This document shows, one piece after another, positions 48,134 to 58,446 of a stretch of DNA of 64,000 bases. The position numbers and the translations under genes are program-made. The notes under the pieces were generated by a model, which was not told where the DNA came from, searched no databases, and saw only the letters and a list, made by a program, of their open reading frames with translations. Source of the DNA: Borreliella japonica (GTDB taxonomy: Bacteria > Spirochaetota > Spirochaetia > Borreliales > Borreliaceae); the NCBI RefSeq assembly GCF_900099615.1, contig NZ_FMTE01000003.1, positions 1 to 64,000 on the forward strand. Direction: 5' to 3'. Each line of letters starts with the position of its first letter. The stretch's first letter is position 1.

Positions 48134-49308
48134 TTTTTTAGCACCGTTTGTATTTTTTTTACAAAATCTAATTTTTCCCATTCGAATTCATTTTTTCCAA
48201 AATGACCATAAGTGCAAGTTTTAAGATATATGGGTTGTTTTAGTTTTAATTTTTTAATTATACCGTTAGGAGTTAAATCGAAGTTATTGATAATGAAATT
48301 TAATATTTTGTTTGCATATTTGGGATCATTTATTCCCGCAGTTATTTGAATAGATATTGGGTTTTCAATCCCAATTGCATATGCAAGTTGTAGTTCAAAT
48401 TCTTTGGAAATGCCGGCTGCTACCATATTTTTTGCGATATATCTTGCCATGTAGGCAGCCGATCTATCTACTTTTGTGGCATCTTTTCCGCTGTATGCTC
48501 CCCCTCCGTGTCTTGCAAATCCCCCATAACTGTCAGCAATAATTTTTCTTCCTGTAAGGCCTGTGTCTCCAGTAGGTCCTCCAATTACAAAATTTCCAGA
48601 AGGATTAATACAATAGGTAGTATTTTCATCAAGTATTGATTTGTCTTGAATGGTGGGCTTAATAATTTCTTCAATTATTGTTTGCCGTATTAGTTTTTGG
48701 GAGATATTTGGATGGTGTTGGTGAGAGACTATAATGTTTTTTATTTTTACAGGTCTTCTGTTTTTATCGTATTCTATAGTAACTTGAGATTTTGAGTCGG
48801 GTCGCAACCACTTTATTGCTCCCGATTTTCTAAGCTTACTAGCTTTTTTTAGAATTGAATTGGCAAGTTCATAAGGAGCTGGTAAAAAATTTTTTGTTTC
48901 ATCGCAAGCATATCCAAATATTATCCCTTGATCACCTGCTCCAAGGGTATTAGATCCCTTTTTTTCAATTGCGTTTATAATGTCACGTGATTGATTGCCA
49001 ACCGCGTCTATTACCGTTATTGTTTTGTAATCAAGCCCATAATCAATATTTGTATAGCCTATATCTTTAATGATGTTTTTAGCAATTTCTTTTATATCTA
49101 TGTTTTTTTTTACAGGACTATTTATTTCTCCCGCTATTACTACTAAATTTTGTGCAATTATGACTTCGCAAGCCACTTTTGCATTTTTATCTACTTTTAG
49201 CATTTCATCAAGGATGGCATCAGATATTTGATCTGCAATTTTATCTGGATGTCCTTCAGATACAGCCTCAGAAGTTAAAGTTTGGTTAGCTGCTATTATT
49301 TTATTCAT
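48130..49308 (-). CDS. metK: S-adenosylmethionine synthetase
   Basis: A 392-residue enzyme making SAM from methionine and ATP. Motifs are [35 protein letters not shown] and [19 protein letters not shown]. Four-base overlaps with pfs upstream and luxS downstream indicate tight translational coupling. It feeds methyltransferases such as CheR; pfs and luxS clear the by-products. Confidence 0.98.
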   Translation of the reverse strand: MNKIIAANQTLTSEAVSEGHPDKIADQISDAILDEMLKVDKNAKVACEVIIAQNLVVIAGEINSPVKKNIDIKEIAKNIIKDIGYTNIDYGLDYKTITVIDAVGNQSRDIINAIEKKGSNTLGAGDQGIIFGYACDETKNFLPAPYELANSILKKASKLRKSGAIKWLRPDSKSQVTIEYDKNRRPVKIKNIIVSHQHHPNISQKLIRQTIIEEIIKPTIQDKSILDENTTYCINPSGNFVIGGPTGDTGLTGRKIIADSYGGFARHGGGAYSGKDATKVDRSAAYMARYIAKNMVAAGISKEFELQLAYAIGIENPISIQITAGINDPKYANKILNFIINNFDLTPNGIIKKLKLKQPIYLKTCTYGHFGKNEFEWEKLDFVKKIQTVLKK

Positions 49309-50018
49309 ATTAGCTTAATAAGTTCCTTTGTCATTTTGCTTGAATTTATTGAGGATGTTTTTAAAAATTTATTAAAGTCTACATGATTGTTTTTATTGTT
49401 TGGTAAATCAGAAATTGAACGAATTATTATGAATGGTATTTTAAACGTGTGTGCCACTTGAGCTATTGCAGCTCCTTCCATATCTACAGCTAAAGCATCT
49501 TTGAAATTTTTTTTAATTGTCTCAAGATTTTTTTCACTTTCAACAAATTGATCTCCTGTTAGTATTAAGCCAATATGGATATCAATGTTTAAAAGCTTTT
49601 TGTCAACAATATTGACTACTTTTTTTAAGAGCTTTTCATCTGCTTTAAATTTTTGTGGCAAATTAGGGACTTGTCCTATTTTGTGTCCAAACTTGGTTAA
49701 GTCAAAATCATAGTATGCTGCTTCTGAGGATACCACTATGTCTAATATTTTAAGGTTAGAGTTTTCTTTTATTCCGCCAGAACTTCCAGAGTTTATTATA
49801 TGAGTGATTTTATATTTAGATATAATTTGATTGCTCCAAGTTGCTGCGTTAACTTTTCCAATTCCTGTAGTCAAAGATACTACGTCTTTTCCCAAAATTT
49901 TTCCTTTATAAATTTTTTTATTTTCTAAGTAGCTGTCTAATACAATTTCTTCTTTGTTGTCAATCATTTTGTTTATTTCTTCCGATTCTTCTTGCATAGC
50001 CGATATGATTAAAATCAT
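49305..50018 (-). CDS. pfs: 5'-methylthioadenosine/S-adenosylhomocysteine nucleosidase
   Basis: A 237-residue MTA/SAH nucleosidase that cleaves adenine from S-adenosylhomocysteine to give the LuxS substrate. It has the N-terminal [17 protein letters not shown], the catalytic-region [15 protein letters not shown], and RSISDLPNN with the catalytic Asp. There is no signal peptide, so this is the cytoplasmic copy; Lyme spirochetes have further homologues elsewhere. An AAAAGGAGAAAAAGC site precedes the start. Confidence 0.96.
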   Translation of the reverse strand: MILIISAMQEESEEINKMIDNKEEIVLDSYLENKKIYKGKILGKDVVSLTTGIGKVNAATWSNQIISKYKITHIINSGSSGGIKENSNLKILDIVVSSEAAYYDFDLTKFGHKIGQVPNLPQKFKADEKLLKKVVNIVDKKLLNIDIHIGLILTGDQFVESEKNLETIKKNFKDALAVDMEGAAIAQVAHTFKIPFIIIRSISDLPNNKNNHVDFNKFLKTSSINSSKMTKELIKLI

Positions 50019-50040
50019 GCTTTTTCTCCTTTTGAGCGTC

Positions 50041-51177
50041 TTATATACTATCTGTTAAAGAATGTTTATTTTTAATTAGTTCTATTTCATTTTGATTGAG
50101 TATTTTTTTTATTCCTGTGTTTGTGTTTGGTATAGACTGAACGCTAGGCTCATTTTTGTCCACAACTTTTCCATTTTTTATTATGTAATTTACGTATGGG
50201 AAATTTGGTTTAGAATTATCTATATCTACTATTTTAGCTATAGAATTGTCATTAAGCTCTACAATAAAGTCTAAGGGACAAGAAGATATTGTATTAATTA
50301 TTAACTTTAAGACTCTTTTGTCAAATTTTTTGTCAGCATCTTTAATTAATTCAATAATAGATGCTCCAGAATTAAAAGATTTTTTGTATGTTTTATCTAA
50401 AATGATAGCAGAATAGGCGCTAGCAGCTCCTATTATATTTGATTCTATGCTGATATTTTCACTTGTTAGACCTTTAGGATAACCTGTTCCGTCCAGATTT
50501 TCTTTATGTGTTAAAAGTGTTAGACATATTGATCGTGACAAATTGCTTGTTGAGGCTACTTTATAACTGATTATAGGATATTTTTTTATTATTTCTAGTT
50601 CTTCGCCAGTCAATGCTTCTTTTTTTTCGCTGATTTTTGTAGGGATAAATAAAAATCCGATTTTATGTAAAAGAGCAATACTGCAAAGTTCTACTGTTTT
50701 GTAGTTATTTATACCCATTTCATTACCAAGTGCTACTGTTAGGATGGCCGTATTTACCGAATGAATAATGTGATAGTTTGCAGAAAGCTTAGGAATTCTA
50801 AAATATTTGATAAAAATTTTTTTCTGTTTTTTATAAAATTCTATTACTTTTTTTACAGTGGGCATAATATCTTGGTAATATATTTTTTTATTTCTTTTGC
50901 AATTTTCATAAATTTCTTCTAAATTGCTTATTATTACATGATAACTAGAAATAGCTTCTTCGTTGAATTTTTTGTGTATTTCTTCGTATTCTTTTTTAAC
51001 AGAATCATCACTGAAAAAATTTTCTCTTTTTTTAATGTATGATTTTAATTTCCATTTTTCAATAAGCTCAATGTTTTTGTCCCCAATAAATGCATTTTCA
51101 GGCCAAACTAAGAATTCCTTGTCTATTAAATATGATGAATTTTTTATATTTTTGATGATGCTTTCAAAATTTTGCAT
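50041..51177 (-). CDS. pdeB: HD-GYP-family protein PdeB with degenerate metal site
   Basis: A 378-residue cytoplasmic protein. The N-terminal 120 residues are a helical, Lys/Glu-rich region, and an HD-GYP domain spans about 130-310. The fold signature is clear (HSVNTA with H139, THKENLDGTGYPKGL with GYP at 232-234), but the HD pair reads H171-K172. The His expected in the KHP-type position is Y200, the second His of HHE is K225 (H224 kept), and the Asp of the AD-YDAL segment is S253. I recall BB0374 as PdeB with reported cyclic di-GMP phosphodiesterase activity; these residues make the usual bi- or trinuclear metal centre hard to picture. It lies 22 bases upstream of pfs. Confidence 0.88.
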   Translation of the reverse strand: MQNFESIIKNIKNSSYLIDKEFLVWPENAFIGDKNIELIEKWKLKSYIKKRENFFSDDSVKKEYEEIHKKFNEEAISSYHVIISNLEEIYENCKRNKKIYYQDIMPTVKKVIEFYKKQKKIFIKYFRIPKLSANYHIIHSVNTAILTVALGNEMGINNYKTVELCSIALLHKIGFLFIPTKISEKKEALTGEELEIIKKYPIISYKVASTSNLSRSICLTLLTHKENLDGTGYPKGLTSENISIESNIIGAASAYSAIILDKTYKKSFNSGASIIELIKDADKKFDKRVLKLIINTISSCPLDFIVELNDNSIAKIVDIDNSKPNFPYVNYIIKNGKVVDKNEPSVQSIPNTNTGIKKILNQNEIELIKNKHSLTDSI

Positions 51178-51302
51178 TTATTACCTTGAAATTAAGCTAC
51201 ATTAACCATGTATATCATATTATTTATTAATTGTCTATCTATTAGTATAATGTATTTATTATATCTCAATTTTTGAATTGAGCTTTTTTTGAAGAGATTT
51301 TT

Positions 51303-52070
51303 ATGGTAGAAAAAATACGTTTAGGCTTTAACATTATATTTCTTGGATTGTTTGTTTATTTTCTGACAATTTTAAGATTTCAAATGGAATTAAGCTTTAT
51401 TTTGTTTAATTACCAATTTATTGTAATTTATTTTTTATTAGTGATTGTTTTTAATGTTATTTATTCTCAATATTTTTTTTCAAGATTGTATTTTATTTTA
51501 AATGGGATGGAAGATACATTTACCTTTTTAAAGCTTAAAATGGTTCGTAAAAAGCTTAAAAACGTTTTTGAAATATCTATTCTTCTTAGGTTTATTTTAA
51601 TAAAACAAGATAAAAAAAGCCTTGATGAGCTTTATTTTTATTTAAAAGACAATAAATTAAGACATAAGACAATAATAGAGCTTTATTCTGTTCTTATTAG
51701 TTTTAGGGAGAAAGAAAAAGCTTCTAGTTTAATTTTAAATTACAAGTACAGTAAACACAAGTGGGTGAAATATTGCGAGGCTCTTAGCATGTTGTCATTT
51801 GAAGAGCATTTAAAGCTAGAAGAGTTAGTAAATTTTTTAGATAAGTTTTTTTTAAAAAATGATATTTTTACTATTTATTTCTATTATTTATTGCGAAAAT
51901 CGAAAATATCTTTTGATTTGATTGAAAGTAAGAAAATTGAGATTAGAAATCGATATTGTAAATTTAAAAATAAGATAGATTCTAAGCATACAAGGCTACT
52001 TGGTTCAAATTTATTTTTTGTTGTTTTTTATTATATTTATGATTTTTCTAAAAAAGATGTTTTTTATTGA
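51303..52070 (+). CDS. Hypothetical membrane-anchored protein
   Basis: A 255-residue protein with two N-terminal membrane helices (about 8-25 and 35-55) and a long cytoplasmic helical, Lys/Leu/Glu-rich domain. No family is recognised. It is twelve bases upstream of gltX and so probably the first gene of the synthetase-clpA-gpsA unit. A tataat hexamer at 51246-51251 could be its -10 element, without a good -35 (BB0373). Confidence 0.72.
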   Translation: MVEKIRLGFNIIFLGLFVYFLTILRFQMELSFILFNYQFIVIYFLLVIVFNVIYSQYFFSRLYFILNGMEDTFTFLKLKMVRKKLKNVFEISILLRFILIKQDKKSLDELYFYLKDNKLRHKTIIELYSVLISFREKEKASSLILNYKYSKHKWVKYCEALSMLSFEEHLKLEELVNFLDKFFLKNDIFTIYFYYLLRKSKISFDLIESKKIEIRNRYCKFKNKIDSKHTRLLGSNLFFVVFYYIYDFSKKDVFY

Positions 52071-52082
52071 AGGAGTTGTGTT

Positions 52083-53555
52083 TTGAGTATAAGAGTTCGT
52101 TATGCGCCTTCTCCAACGGGTTTGCAACATATTGGTGGGATTAGGACAGCTTTGTTTAATTATTTTTTTGCAAAGTCTTGTGGTGGTAAGTTTTTACTTA
52201 GAATTGAGGATACAGATCAGAACAGATATTTTCCAGAAGCTGAAGATGATCTTTATTCAAGTCTTAAATGGCTTGGTATTTCTTTTGATGAAGGTCCTAT
52301 TGTAGGAGGTGATTATGCGCCTTATGTGCAGTCCCAAAGAAGTGAAATATATAGGCGATATGCTAAATATTTGATTGAATCTGGGCATGCTTATTATTGT
52401 TATTGTAGTCCTGAAAGATTGGAAAGAATTAAGAAAATTCAAAATATTAATAAGATGCCGCCTGGATATGATAGGCATTGTAGAAATTTAAGCGATGAGG
52501 AAGTTAAGAATGCGCTAATTAAAAAAATCAAACCTGTTGTCAGATTTAAAATCCCTTTAGAAGGAGACACTAGTTTTGATGATATTTTGCTTGGAAAGAT
52601 TACATGGTCGAATAAAGACATTAGTCCTGATCCTGTAATCCTCAAGTCAGATGGACTGCCGACTTATCATCTTGCTAATGTTGTTGATGATTATTTAATG
52701 AAAATTACTCATGTATTAAGATCTCAAGAGTGGGTTTCTTCAGGTCCATTTCACATACTTCTTTATAAGGCTTTTAAATGGAAGCCACCCATTTATTGTC
52801 ATCTTCCAATGGTTATGGGAAATGATGGTCAAAAATTAAGCAAAAGACATGGATCGACAGCTTTAAGGCAGTTTATCGAAGATGGATATCTTCCAGAAGC
52901 TATTATTAATTATGTTACTTTGCTTGGTTGGTCTTACGATGATAAGAGAGAATTTTTTTCAAAAAATGACCTTGAGCAATTTTTTTCAATTGAGAAGATC
53001 AATAAATCTTCTGCTATTTTTGATTACCATAAGCTAGATTTTTTCAATAGCTACTATATTAGAGAAAAAAAAGATGAAGATTTATTTAATCTTTTACTTC
53101 CCTTTTTTCAAAAAAAAGGGTATGTTTCTAAGCTTATTACTGTAGAAGAGAGTCAAAAATTAAAATTATTAGTTCCTCTTATAAAGAGTAGGATTAAAAA
53201 GCTAAGTGATGCTTTGAATATGACCAAATTTTTTTATGAGGACATTAAATCTTGGAATTTAGATGAGTTTTTAAGTAGGAAAAAAACAGCCAAAGAGGTT
53301 TGTTCTATTTTAGAATTAATAAAGCCTATTTTAGAAGGATTTGAAAAAAGGTCGTCAGAGGAAAATGATAAAATTTTTTACGATTTTGCTGAAAACAATG
53401 GTTTTAAATTGGGTGAAATTCTTCTTCCTATTAGAATTGCAGTGCTTGGCAGCAAAGTCTCTCCGCCACTTTTCGATTCTTTAAAATTGATAGGCGAGTC
53501 TAAAGTTTTTGAAAGAATAAAATTGGCGCAGGAATTTTTAAGAATAAATGAATAG
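52083..53555 (+). CDS. gltX: Glutamyl-tRNA synthetase
   Basis: A 490-residue class I synthetase starting at TTG 52083 behind a GAAGGAG site. It has [11 protein letters not shown] (the HIGH-type motif reads HIGG), the DTDQNRY region and KLSKRHG (KMSKS-type). Borrelia is thought to lack GlnRS and to use amidation, so this enzyme is probably non-discriminating and also charges tRNA-Gln; that is from general knowledge, not from residues seen here. It is 17 bases before glyS. Confidence 0.97.
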   Translation: MSIRVRYAPSPTGLQHIGGIRTALFNYFFAKSCGGKFLLRIEDTDQNRYFPEAEDDLYSSLKWLGISFDEGPIVGGDYAPYVQSQRSEIYRRYAKYLIESGHAYYCYCSPERLERIKKIQNINKMPPGYDRHCRNLSDEEVKNALIKKIKPVVRFKIPLEGDTSFDDILLGKITWSNKDISPDPVILKSDGLPTYHLANVVDDYLMKITHVLRSQEWVSSGPFHILLYKAFKWKPPIYCHLPMVMGNDGQKLSKRHGSTALRQFIEDGYLPEAIINYVTLLGWSYDDKREFFSKNDLEQFFSIEKINKSSAIFDYHKLDFFNSYYIREKKDEDLFNLLLPFFQKKGYVSKLITVEESQKLKLLVPLIKSRIKKLSDALNMTKFFYEDIKSWNLDEFLSRKKTAKEVCSILELIKPILEGFEKRSSEENDKIFYDFAENNGFKLGEILLPIRIAVLGSKVSPPLFDSLKLIGESKVFERIKLAQEFLRINE

Positions 53556-53572
53556 CTATTAAGGATATTTTT

Positions 53573-54910
53573 ATGGTTAGAATGGAAGATATTATTTCTC
53601 TTGCAAAAAGAAAAGGGTTTGTATTTCAGTCTTCAGAGGTTTATGGAGGCCTTTCTGGAGCTTGGGATTATGGTCCTTTGGGAGTTGAGCTTAAAAAAAA
53701 TATAAAAAGAGAGTGGTGGAAGAGCATGGTGTACTTGCATGAAAATATTGTGGGTTTAGACAGTGCTATTTTTATGAGACCTGAAGTTTGGAGTGCATCT
53801 GGGCATATTGATGGTTTTTCAGATTATATGGTTGATTGCAAAGATTGCAAGAGTAGATTTAGAGCTGATTTTATTGATTTATCAAAAAATTGTCCAAATT
53901 GCAAAGTCGGGAATAATTTTACTTCTCCGAAAAGTTTTAATTTAATGTTTAAGACCCATATTGGAGTAGTGGAGGACAGTTCTAGTGAGATTTATTTAAG
54001 ACCTGAGACAGCACAAGGAATTTTTGTTAATTTTAGAAATGTTTTAGATTCTTCAAGGCTTAAGATTCCTTTTGGAATTGCTCAGGTAGGTAAAGCGTTC
54101 AGAAATGAGATAGTTACTAAAAATTTTATATTTAGAACTTGTGAATTTGAGCAAATGGAAATGCAGTTTTTTGTTCATCCTAATCAAATAGATGAATGGT
54201 TTTGTTATTGGCAGCAAAATAGAATGAATTTTTTTAAAGAAACTCTTAAAATTAGGCCTGATAAATTAAGGTTTAAAGCTCATGATTCAACACAACTTGC
54301 TCATTATGCAAAATCTGCATTTGATATTGAGTACGAATTTCCATTTGGATTTCAGGAAGTAGAAGGTATTCATAATAGAGGTAATTATGATTTAACTCAA
54401 CATTCTAAATTTTCTAACAAGTCTAAAATATTTGAATATCACGATTTGTTGACAAAAGAGAGATATGTGCCTTATGTTATTGAAACTTCTGCGGGGCTTA
54501 CAAGGTCTGTTTTAATGGTTCTTTGTGATGCTTATTCTGAGGAAGATCTTTCAGAAGGAGGCAAGCGCATTGTTTTGCGATTGCATCCCAAGCTGGCTCC
54601 TTACAAGGTTGCTATATTTCCTCTTGTTAAAAAAGTTGAGCTTGTTGAGGTTGCTAGAAGGATTTATGTAGAACTTTGTGATGATTTTCATATATTTTAC
54701 GATGATAGTGGAACAATAGGCAAAAGGTACAGACGTCAAGACGAAATAGGGACTCCTTATTGTGTAACAGTAGATTACGACACTATCGAGGACGAAACAG
54801 TGACTATTAGGGAAAGAAACAATATGACTCAGAAGAGAATTCTTATTAATGATTTATATTCATACATTAAAACAGAGATTTTGAATTACAAAGAGGATTT
54901 TAATAAATGA
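53573..54910 (+). CDS. glyS: Glycyl-tRNA synthetase, single-chain alpha2 type
   Basis: A 445-residue class II synthetase of the compact homodimeric form, unlike the two-subunit alpha2beta2 enzyme of many bacteria. Motifs are SSEVYGGLSGAWDYGPLG, CxxC pairs in VDCKDCKSRF and NCPNCK, RPETAQGIFVNFRN, and FRTCEFEQMEMQFF. The C-terminal anticodon-binding domain spans about 345-440. It overlaps tyrS by four bases. Confidence 0.97.
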   Translation: MVRMEDIISLAKRKGFVFQSSEVYGGLSGAWDYGPLGVELKKNIKREWWKSMVYLHENIVGLDSAIFMRPEVWSASGHIDGFSDYMVDCKDCKSRFRADFIDLSKNCPNCKVGNNFTSPKSFNLMFKTHIGVVEDSSSEIYLRPETAQGIFVNFRNVLDSSRLKIPFGIAQVGKAFRNEIVTKNFIFRTCEFEQMEMQFFVHPNQIDEWFCYWQQNRMNFFKETLKIRPDKLRFKAHDSTQLAHYAKSAFDIEYEFPFGFQEVEGIHNRGNYDLTQHSKFSNKSKIFEYHDLLTKERYVPYVIETSAGLTRSVLMVLCDAYSEEDLSEGGKRIVLRLHPKLAPYKVAIFPLVKKVELVEVARRIYVELCDDFHIFYDDSGTIGKRYRRQDEIGTPYCVTVDYDTIEDETVTIRERNNMTQKRILINDLYSYIKTEILNYKEDFNK

Positions 54911-56124
54911 ATCTTGCTTTAAATCTTTTACATAGGCGAGGATTTTTAAAACAGTGTACATCTTTAAAAGTTTTAAGCGATTTAATGGATAGTGAAAAAA
55001 TAGTTTTTTATGCAGGAGTTGATGCGACATCTAGTTCTCTTCATATTGGTCATTTGATTCCTTTTTTAGCAATGATGCATCTTAAACAACATGGTCACAT
55101 ACCAATTGTTTTGATTGGAGATTCTACAACAAGAATAGGCGATCCTTCTGGGAGAAGCGAAATGAGAAAGATTTTATATTCAGAAGAGATTAGCAATAAT
55201 GCTTTGTCAATAAAAAATCAACTTCAAAGAATAACGAAGTTTAGTTCAAGATGTTTTATTCATAATTCAGATTGGTTAGATAATCTCAATTATATTGAAT
55301 TTTTAAGAGATATTGGTATCCATTTTTCTGTCAATCGCATGTTGAGCTTTGAAACTTATAAAAGAAGGCTGGATTTTGGACTTTCATTTATTGAGTTTAA
55401 TTATCAACTTTTGCAGTCTTATGATTATTACATGCTTAATAAAATTAAAAATTGTCGACTTCAAATTGGCGGTGATGATCAATGGGGGAATATTGTCTCG
55501 GGTGTTGACTTGATTAGAAGAAAAATTGGGGTAGAAGCTTTTGGGCTTACATTCCCATTAATTACAAGAAGTGATGGGAAAAAGATGGGCAAATCAGAAA
55601 AAGGCGCTGTTTATCTTGATTCTAGTCTTTACAGTATTTATGATTTTTATCAGTATTTTAGAAATACTTCAGATTCTGATGTTAAAACTTTTTTATATCT
55701 TTTTACCTTTTTAGAAGAAGATGAGATTGAATTAATTTCAAATTTTAAGGGAAATTCTTTAAATAAAGCTAAAGAGATTTTAGCTTTTGAGATAACTAAA
55801 ATTGTTCATGGAGAAGCGGAAGCTTTGAAAGTTCAAGAGGCATCCTTTGCTGCATTTAGGGGAAGTGGCGATAGAAGTAATATTCCATTTTTTAAATTTA
55901 GCTTTTCTAGTTTAGAAGAAAAGGTATTGTTGGTTAATTTAATGCTAGATTCAAAAATTGTGCCTAGTAAGTCAGAAGGCAGAAGGTTAATTAATTCTGG
56001 AGGAGTTTATATCAATGGTAAAAGGGTGAAAAATCAGAATCATTGTCTTGCTAGAGAGGATTTTAATGACAATGAAATTGAATTAAGGGTAGGTAAAAAA
56101 AAAATTTTACGAATTGTTTTATAG
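54907..56124 (+). CDS. tyrS: Tyrosyl-tRNA synthetase
   Basis: A 405-residue class I synthetase. The HIGH motif is HIGHLIP, the substrate segment GGDDQWGN is present, and the KMSKS-type motif reads KMGKSEKGAVYLD. A C-terminal S4 RNA-binding domain (about 340-405) includes KSEGRRLINSGGVYINGKRV. The ATGA overlap with glyS indicates coupled translation, and clpA starts ten bases later. Confidence 0.97.
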   Translation: MNLALNLLHRRGFLKQCTSLKVLSDLMDSEKIVFYAGVDATSSSLHIGHLIPFLAMMHLKQHGHIPIVLIGDSTTRIGDPSGRSEMRKILYSEEISNNALSIKNQLQRITKFSSRCFIHNSDWLDNLNYIEFLRDIGIHFSVNRMLSFETYKRRLDFGLSFIEFNYQLLQSYDYYMLNKIKNCRLQIGGDDQWGNIVSGVDLIRRKIGVEAFGLTFPLITRSDGKKMGKSEKGAVYLDSSLYSIYDFYQYFRNTSDSDVKTFLYLFTFLEEDEIELISNFKGNSLNKAKEILAFEITKIVHGEAEALKVQEASFAAFRGSGDRSNIPFFKFSFSSLEEKVLLVNLMLDSKIVPSKSEGRRLINSGGVYINGKRVKNQNHCLAREDFNDNEIELRVGKKKILRIVL

Positions 56125-56134
56125 TTGATTTTGA

Positions 56135-58429
56135 ATGTATGACAGAAGAACTTTAAATTGTTTGTTTTTTAACACGTTTTTGTTTTTCATGGAGTCTAAG
56201 CATCTTGTTTTTACAGAAGAACATATTTTTTACGGCTTGATTAAAAGCGACAAAGTTAAAGAACTACTTAATTTGTGTACAATTGACTCTTATAAACTTA
56301 ATAAACAGCTGGTAGAATTTTTTGGCAAGCTCCCCCTAAGAGACAATTATATTCCAGATTATGTTTCTAGTATGGATTATTTGTATGACGATATAATCAG
56401 TACTCTTTTTTTTTATAAAAAACCTTATAAAATACAAGAAAAAGATTTATTGTGGGTACTTGTCAAAAAAAGAAAAAATAGCATTTTAGATACTTTGCTT
56501 AACTCAGGGTTTAATTTGACTATTTTTGACAAACTTATCGAAGTTCATGATCATTTGGCTTTAAATACTAGATCTGATTCAGGTCATGATAGTGAATTAA
56601 TTTCAGAATATATTCACCATAATGCGCCAAAAAATAAAGGAGGCTTCCACATTTTTGATGATAATCGTGATAAGTTGGATCAAAATAATGTTTTTTTAGA
56701 AAATAAAGACTCCATTAGTAATTTTTTAACAAATGTTATTGATGCTTTGGATTTGAAGCACAAGCCTTTAATTGGCAGGAAGCAAGAATTATCTAGGTTG
56801 ATCCAAGTAATACTTAGGAAGCATAAAAGTAACCCTATTTTATTTGGAGAACCTGGTGTTGGAAAAACAGTATTAATTCAAGGTCTTGCATATAAAATAA
56901 AAACAGAGAATGTTCCAAGGGATTTAATGGGGTATGAAATCTATTCTCTCGATATTGGTAGGCTTATTTCGGGTACTAAATATAGAGGAGATCTTGAGAG
57001 TAGAATTAACAGAGTTTTGGATTTTTTAAATACAAGAAAAAAAGTTATGCTTTTTATTGATGAGATTCATATGATAGTAGGTGCAGGAGCCACTTCATTT
57101 GGCAGTATGGATATTTCTAATTTATTAAAACCTATTCTTACTTTGGGAAAAATCAAATTTATTGGAGCTACTACAGAATATGAATATAGAAAATTTTTTT
57201 TAAAAGATAAGGCTTTAATGAGAAGGTTTCAGAGCATAGAGCTTAAAGAGCCTAATTTTGACGACACCTATGATATTTTGCAGGAGATTAAAGAAGATTA
57301 TGAGAGATATCATAATGTGGAATATACAGATGAGGCAATAAAAACTTGCATTGTTATGTCTCAAAAATATATTAAAGATAGATTTCTTCCAGATAAAGCT
57401 TTTGATATTTTGGATGAACTAGGCTCTAAGTTTAAGCTTGAAAACATAAAAAGGATAATAACAAAAGATGATGTTTGTGATTTTATTAAGTCTGTTGTTG
57501 GCTCTAATATTTTTAATTTTGAAGAGTATGATAGTGAATTACTAATTAATTTAGAAAATAGAATAAAAAAAGAGCTTATTATACAAGATGGTTTGGTATT
57601 TGATTTGATATTAAATATCAAACTATTAAAATTTAATATGCTTGCCAACAGAAGTACTATTGGCGTATTTGTCTTTATTGGTGCTTCTGGAGCAGGAAAA
57701 TGCAAATTGACAGATATTTTATCAGAAGAGTTTAAAATTCCGAAATTTAGTCTTAATATGAGCGAGTATAGCGATTTTAATTCTCTTGATAGATTGATTG
57801 GTCCTGTTTTAAGTAATGAAGGGTATTATGAATCTACTAGATTTTTCAAATTTTTGAACAAATCTTCTAATTCTATTATTTTCTTATCAGATTTTGATAA
57901 ATGTAATAAAAGGGTTTTAGATTTTTTTTTGGAGGGGTTTAAAACGGGCAGACTTTTTGATGGTCTTGGGAAAAAGGTAAGCTTATCAGAAAGTTTAATA
58001 ATAATAAGTATCAATGCTGAGAGTAATGAGCTTAATGGTATTGGCTTTAAAAATAAAATGGCAGGAGAAAATCATTTTGATCTTACATTGAAGAAGAGAT
58101 TTCCTAATGAATTTTTAGAGTTAATAGATTATGTTTTTGTGTTTCAATCTATTGATGAGTTAGGTTTTGAAAAAATCATTTTTAATGAGCTTAATCGTTT
58201 TGCAAGGATATTAAGAGATAGAAAATTTGATGTTTTTTTTGAAAAAAGTGTTGTTGATTATATTCGGGAAAAGATTTATGGAAAGGGTTATGGATTAAAA
58301 AGTGTTAAAAAGTTCATATTCAAAGAAGTGGGAAAGCTTTTAATAGATGAAATTCTTTTTAAGAAAATTGAAAATTCTGGTAAAATAAAAATCTATTTAG
58401 ATGAAACAATAAAATATGAGTTTTTATAA
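56135..58429 (+). CDS. clpA: ClpA-type AAA+ unfoldase with degenerate second ATPase module
   Basis: A 764-residue Clp/Hsp100 protein. The N domain (about 1-150) is followed by AAA module D1 (about 205-440) with Walker A GEPGVGKT at 238-245, Walker B FIDE (D309, E310) and the Arg-finger region ALMRRFQ, all intact. In module D2 (about 490-764) Walker A reads GASGAGKC (516-523, Cys for Ser/Thr), Walker B has S585-D586 instead of D-E, the Arg finger of FRNRLD is L663, and the sensor-2 Arg is K722. The ClpP-docking loop tripeptide IGF (636-638) is kept. It therefore probably still docks a ClpP ring but relies on D1 for ATP hydrolysis. It lies in the tyrS-gpsA unit. Confidence 0.93.
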   Translation: MYDRRTLNCLFFNTFLFFMESKHLVFTEEHIFYGLIKSDKVKELLNLCTIDSYKLNKQLVEFFGKLPLRDNYIPDYVSSMDYLYDDIISTLFFYKKPYKIQEKDLLWVLVKKRKNSILDTLLNSGFNLTIFDKLIEVHDHLALNTRSDSGHDSELISEYIHHNAPKNKGGFHIFDDNRDKLDQNNVFLENKDSISNFLTNVIDALDLKHKPLIGRKQELSRLIQVILRKHKSNPILFGEPGVGKTVLIQGLAYKIKTENVPRDLMGYEIYSLDIGRLISGTKYRGDLESRINRVLDFLNTRKKVMLFIDEIHMIVGAGATSFGSMDISNLLKPILTLGKIKFIGATTEYEYRKFFLKDKALMRRFQSIELKEPNFDDTYDILQEIKEDYERYHNVEYTDEAIKTCIVMSQKYIKDRFLPDKAFDILDELGSKFKLENIKRIITKDDVCDFIKSVVGSNIFNFEEYDSELLINLENRIKKELIIQDGLVFDLILNIKLLKFNMLANRSTIGVFVFIGASGAGKCKLTDILSEEFKIPKFSLNMSEYSDFNSLDRLIGPVLSNEGYYESTRFFKFLNKSSNSIIFLSDFDKCNKRVLDFFLEGFKTGRLFDGLGKKVSLSESLIIISINAESNELNGIGFKNKMAGENHFDLTLKKRFPNEFLELIDYVFVFQSIDELGFEKIIFNELNRFARILRDRKFDVFFEKSVVDYIREKIYGKGYGLKSVKKFIFKEVGKLLIDEILFKKIENSGKIKIYLDETIKYEFL

Positions 58430-58446
58430 GGTTATAGGGAGTATTT

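Noticed and set aside
48134-48181. 16-residue extension of LuxS
   Set aside because: It lies inside metK. The ATGA overlap at 48130-48133 gives the normal LuxS N-terminus.
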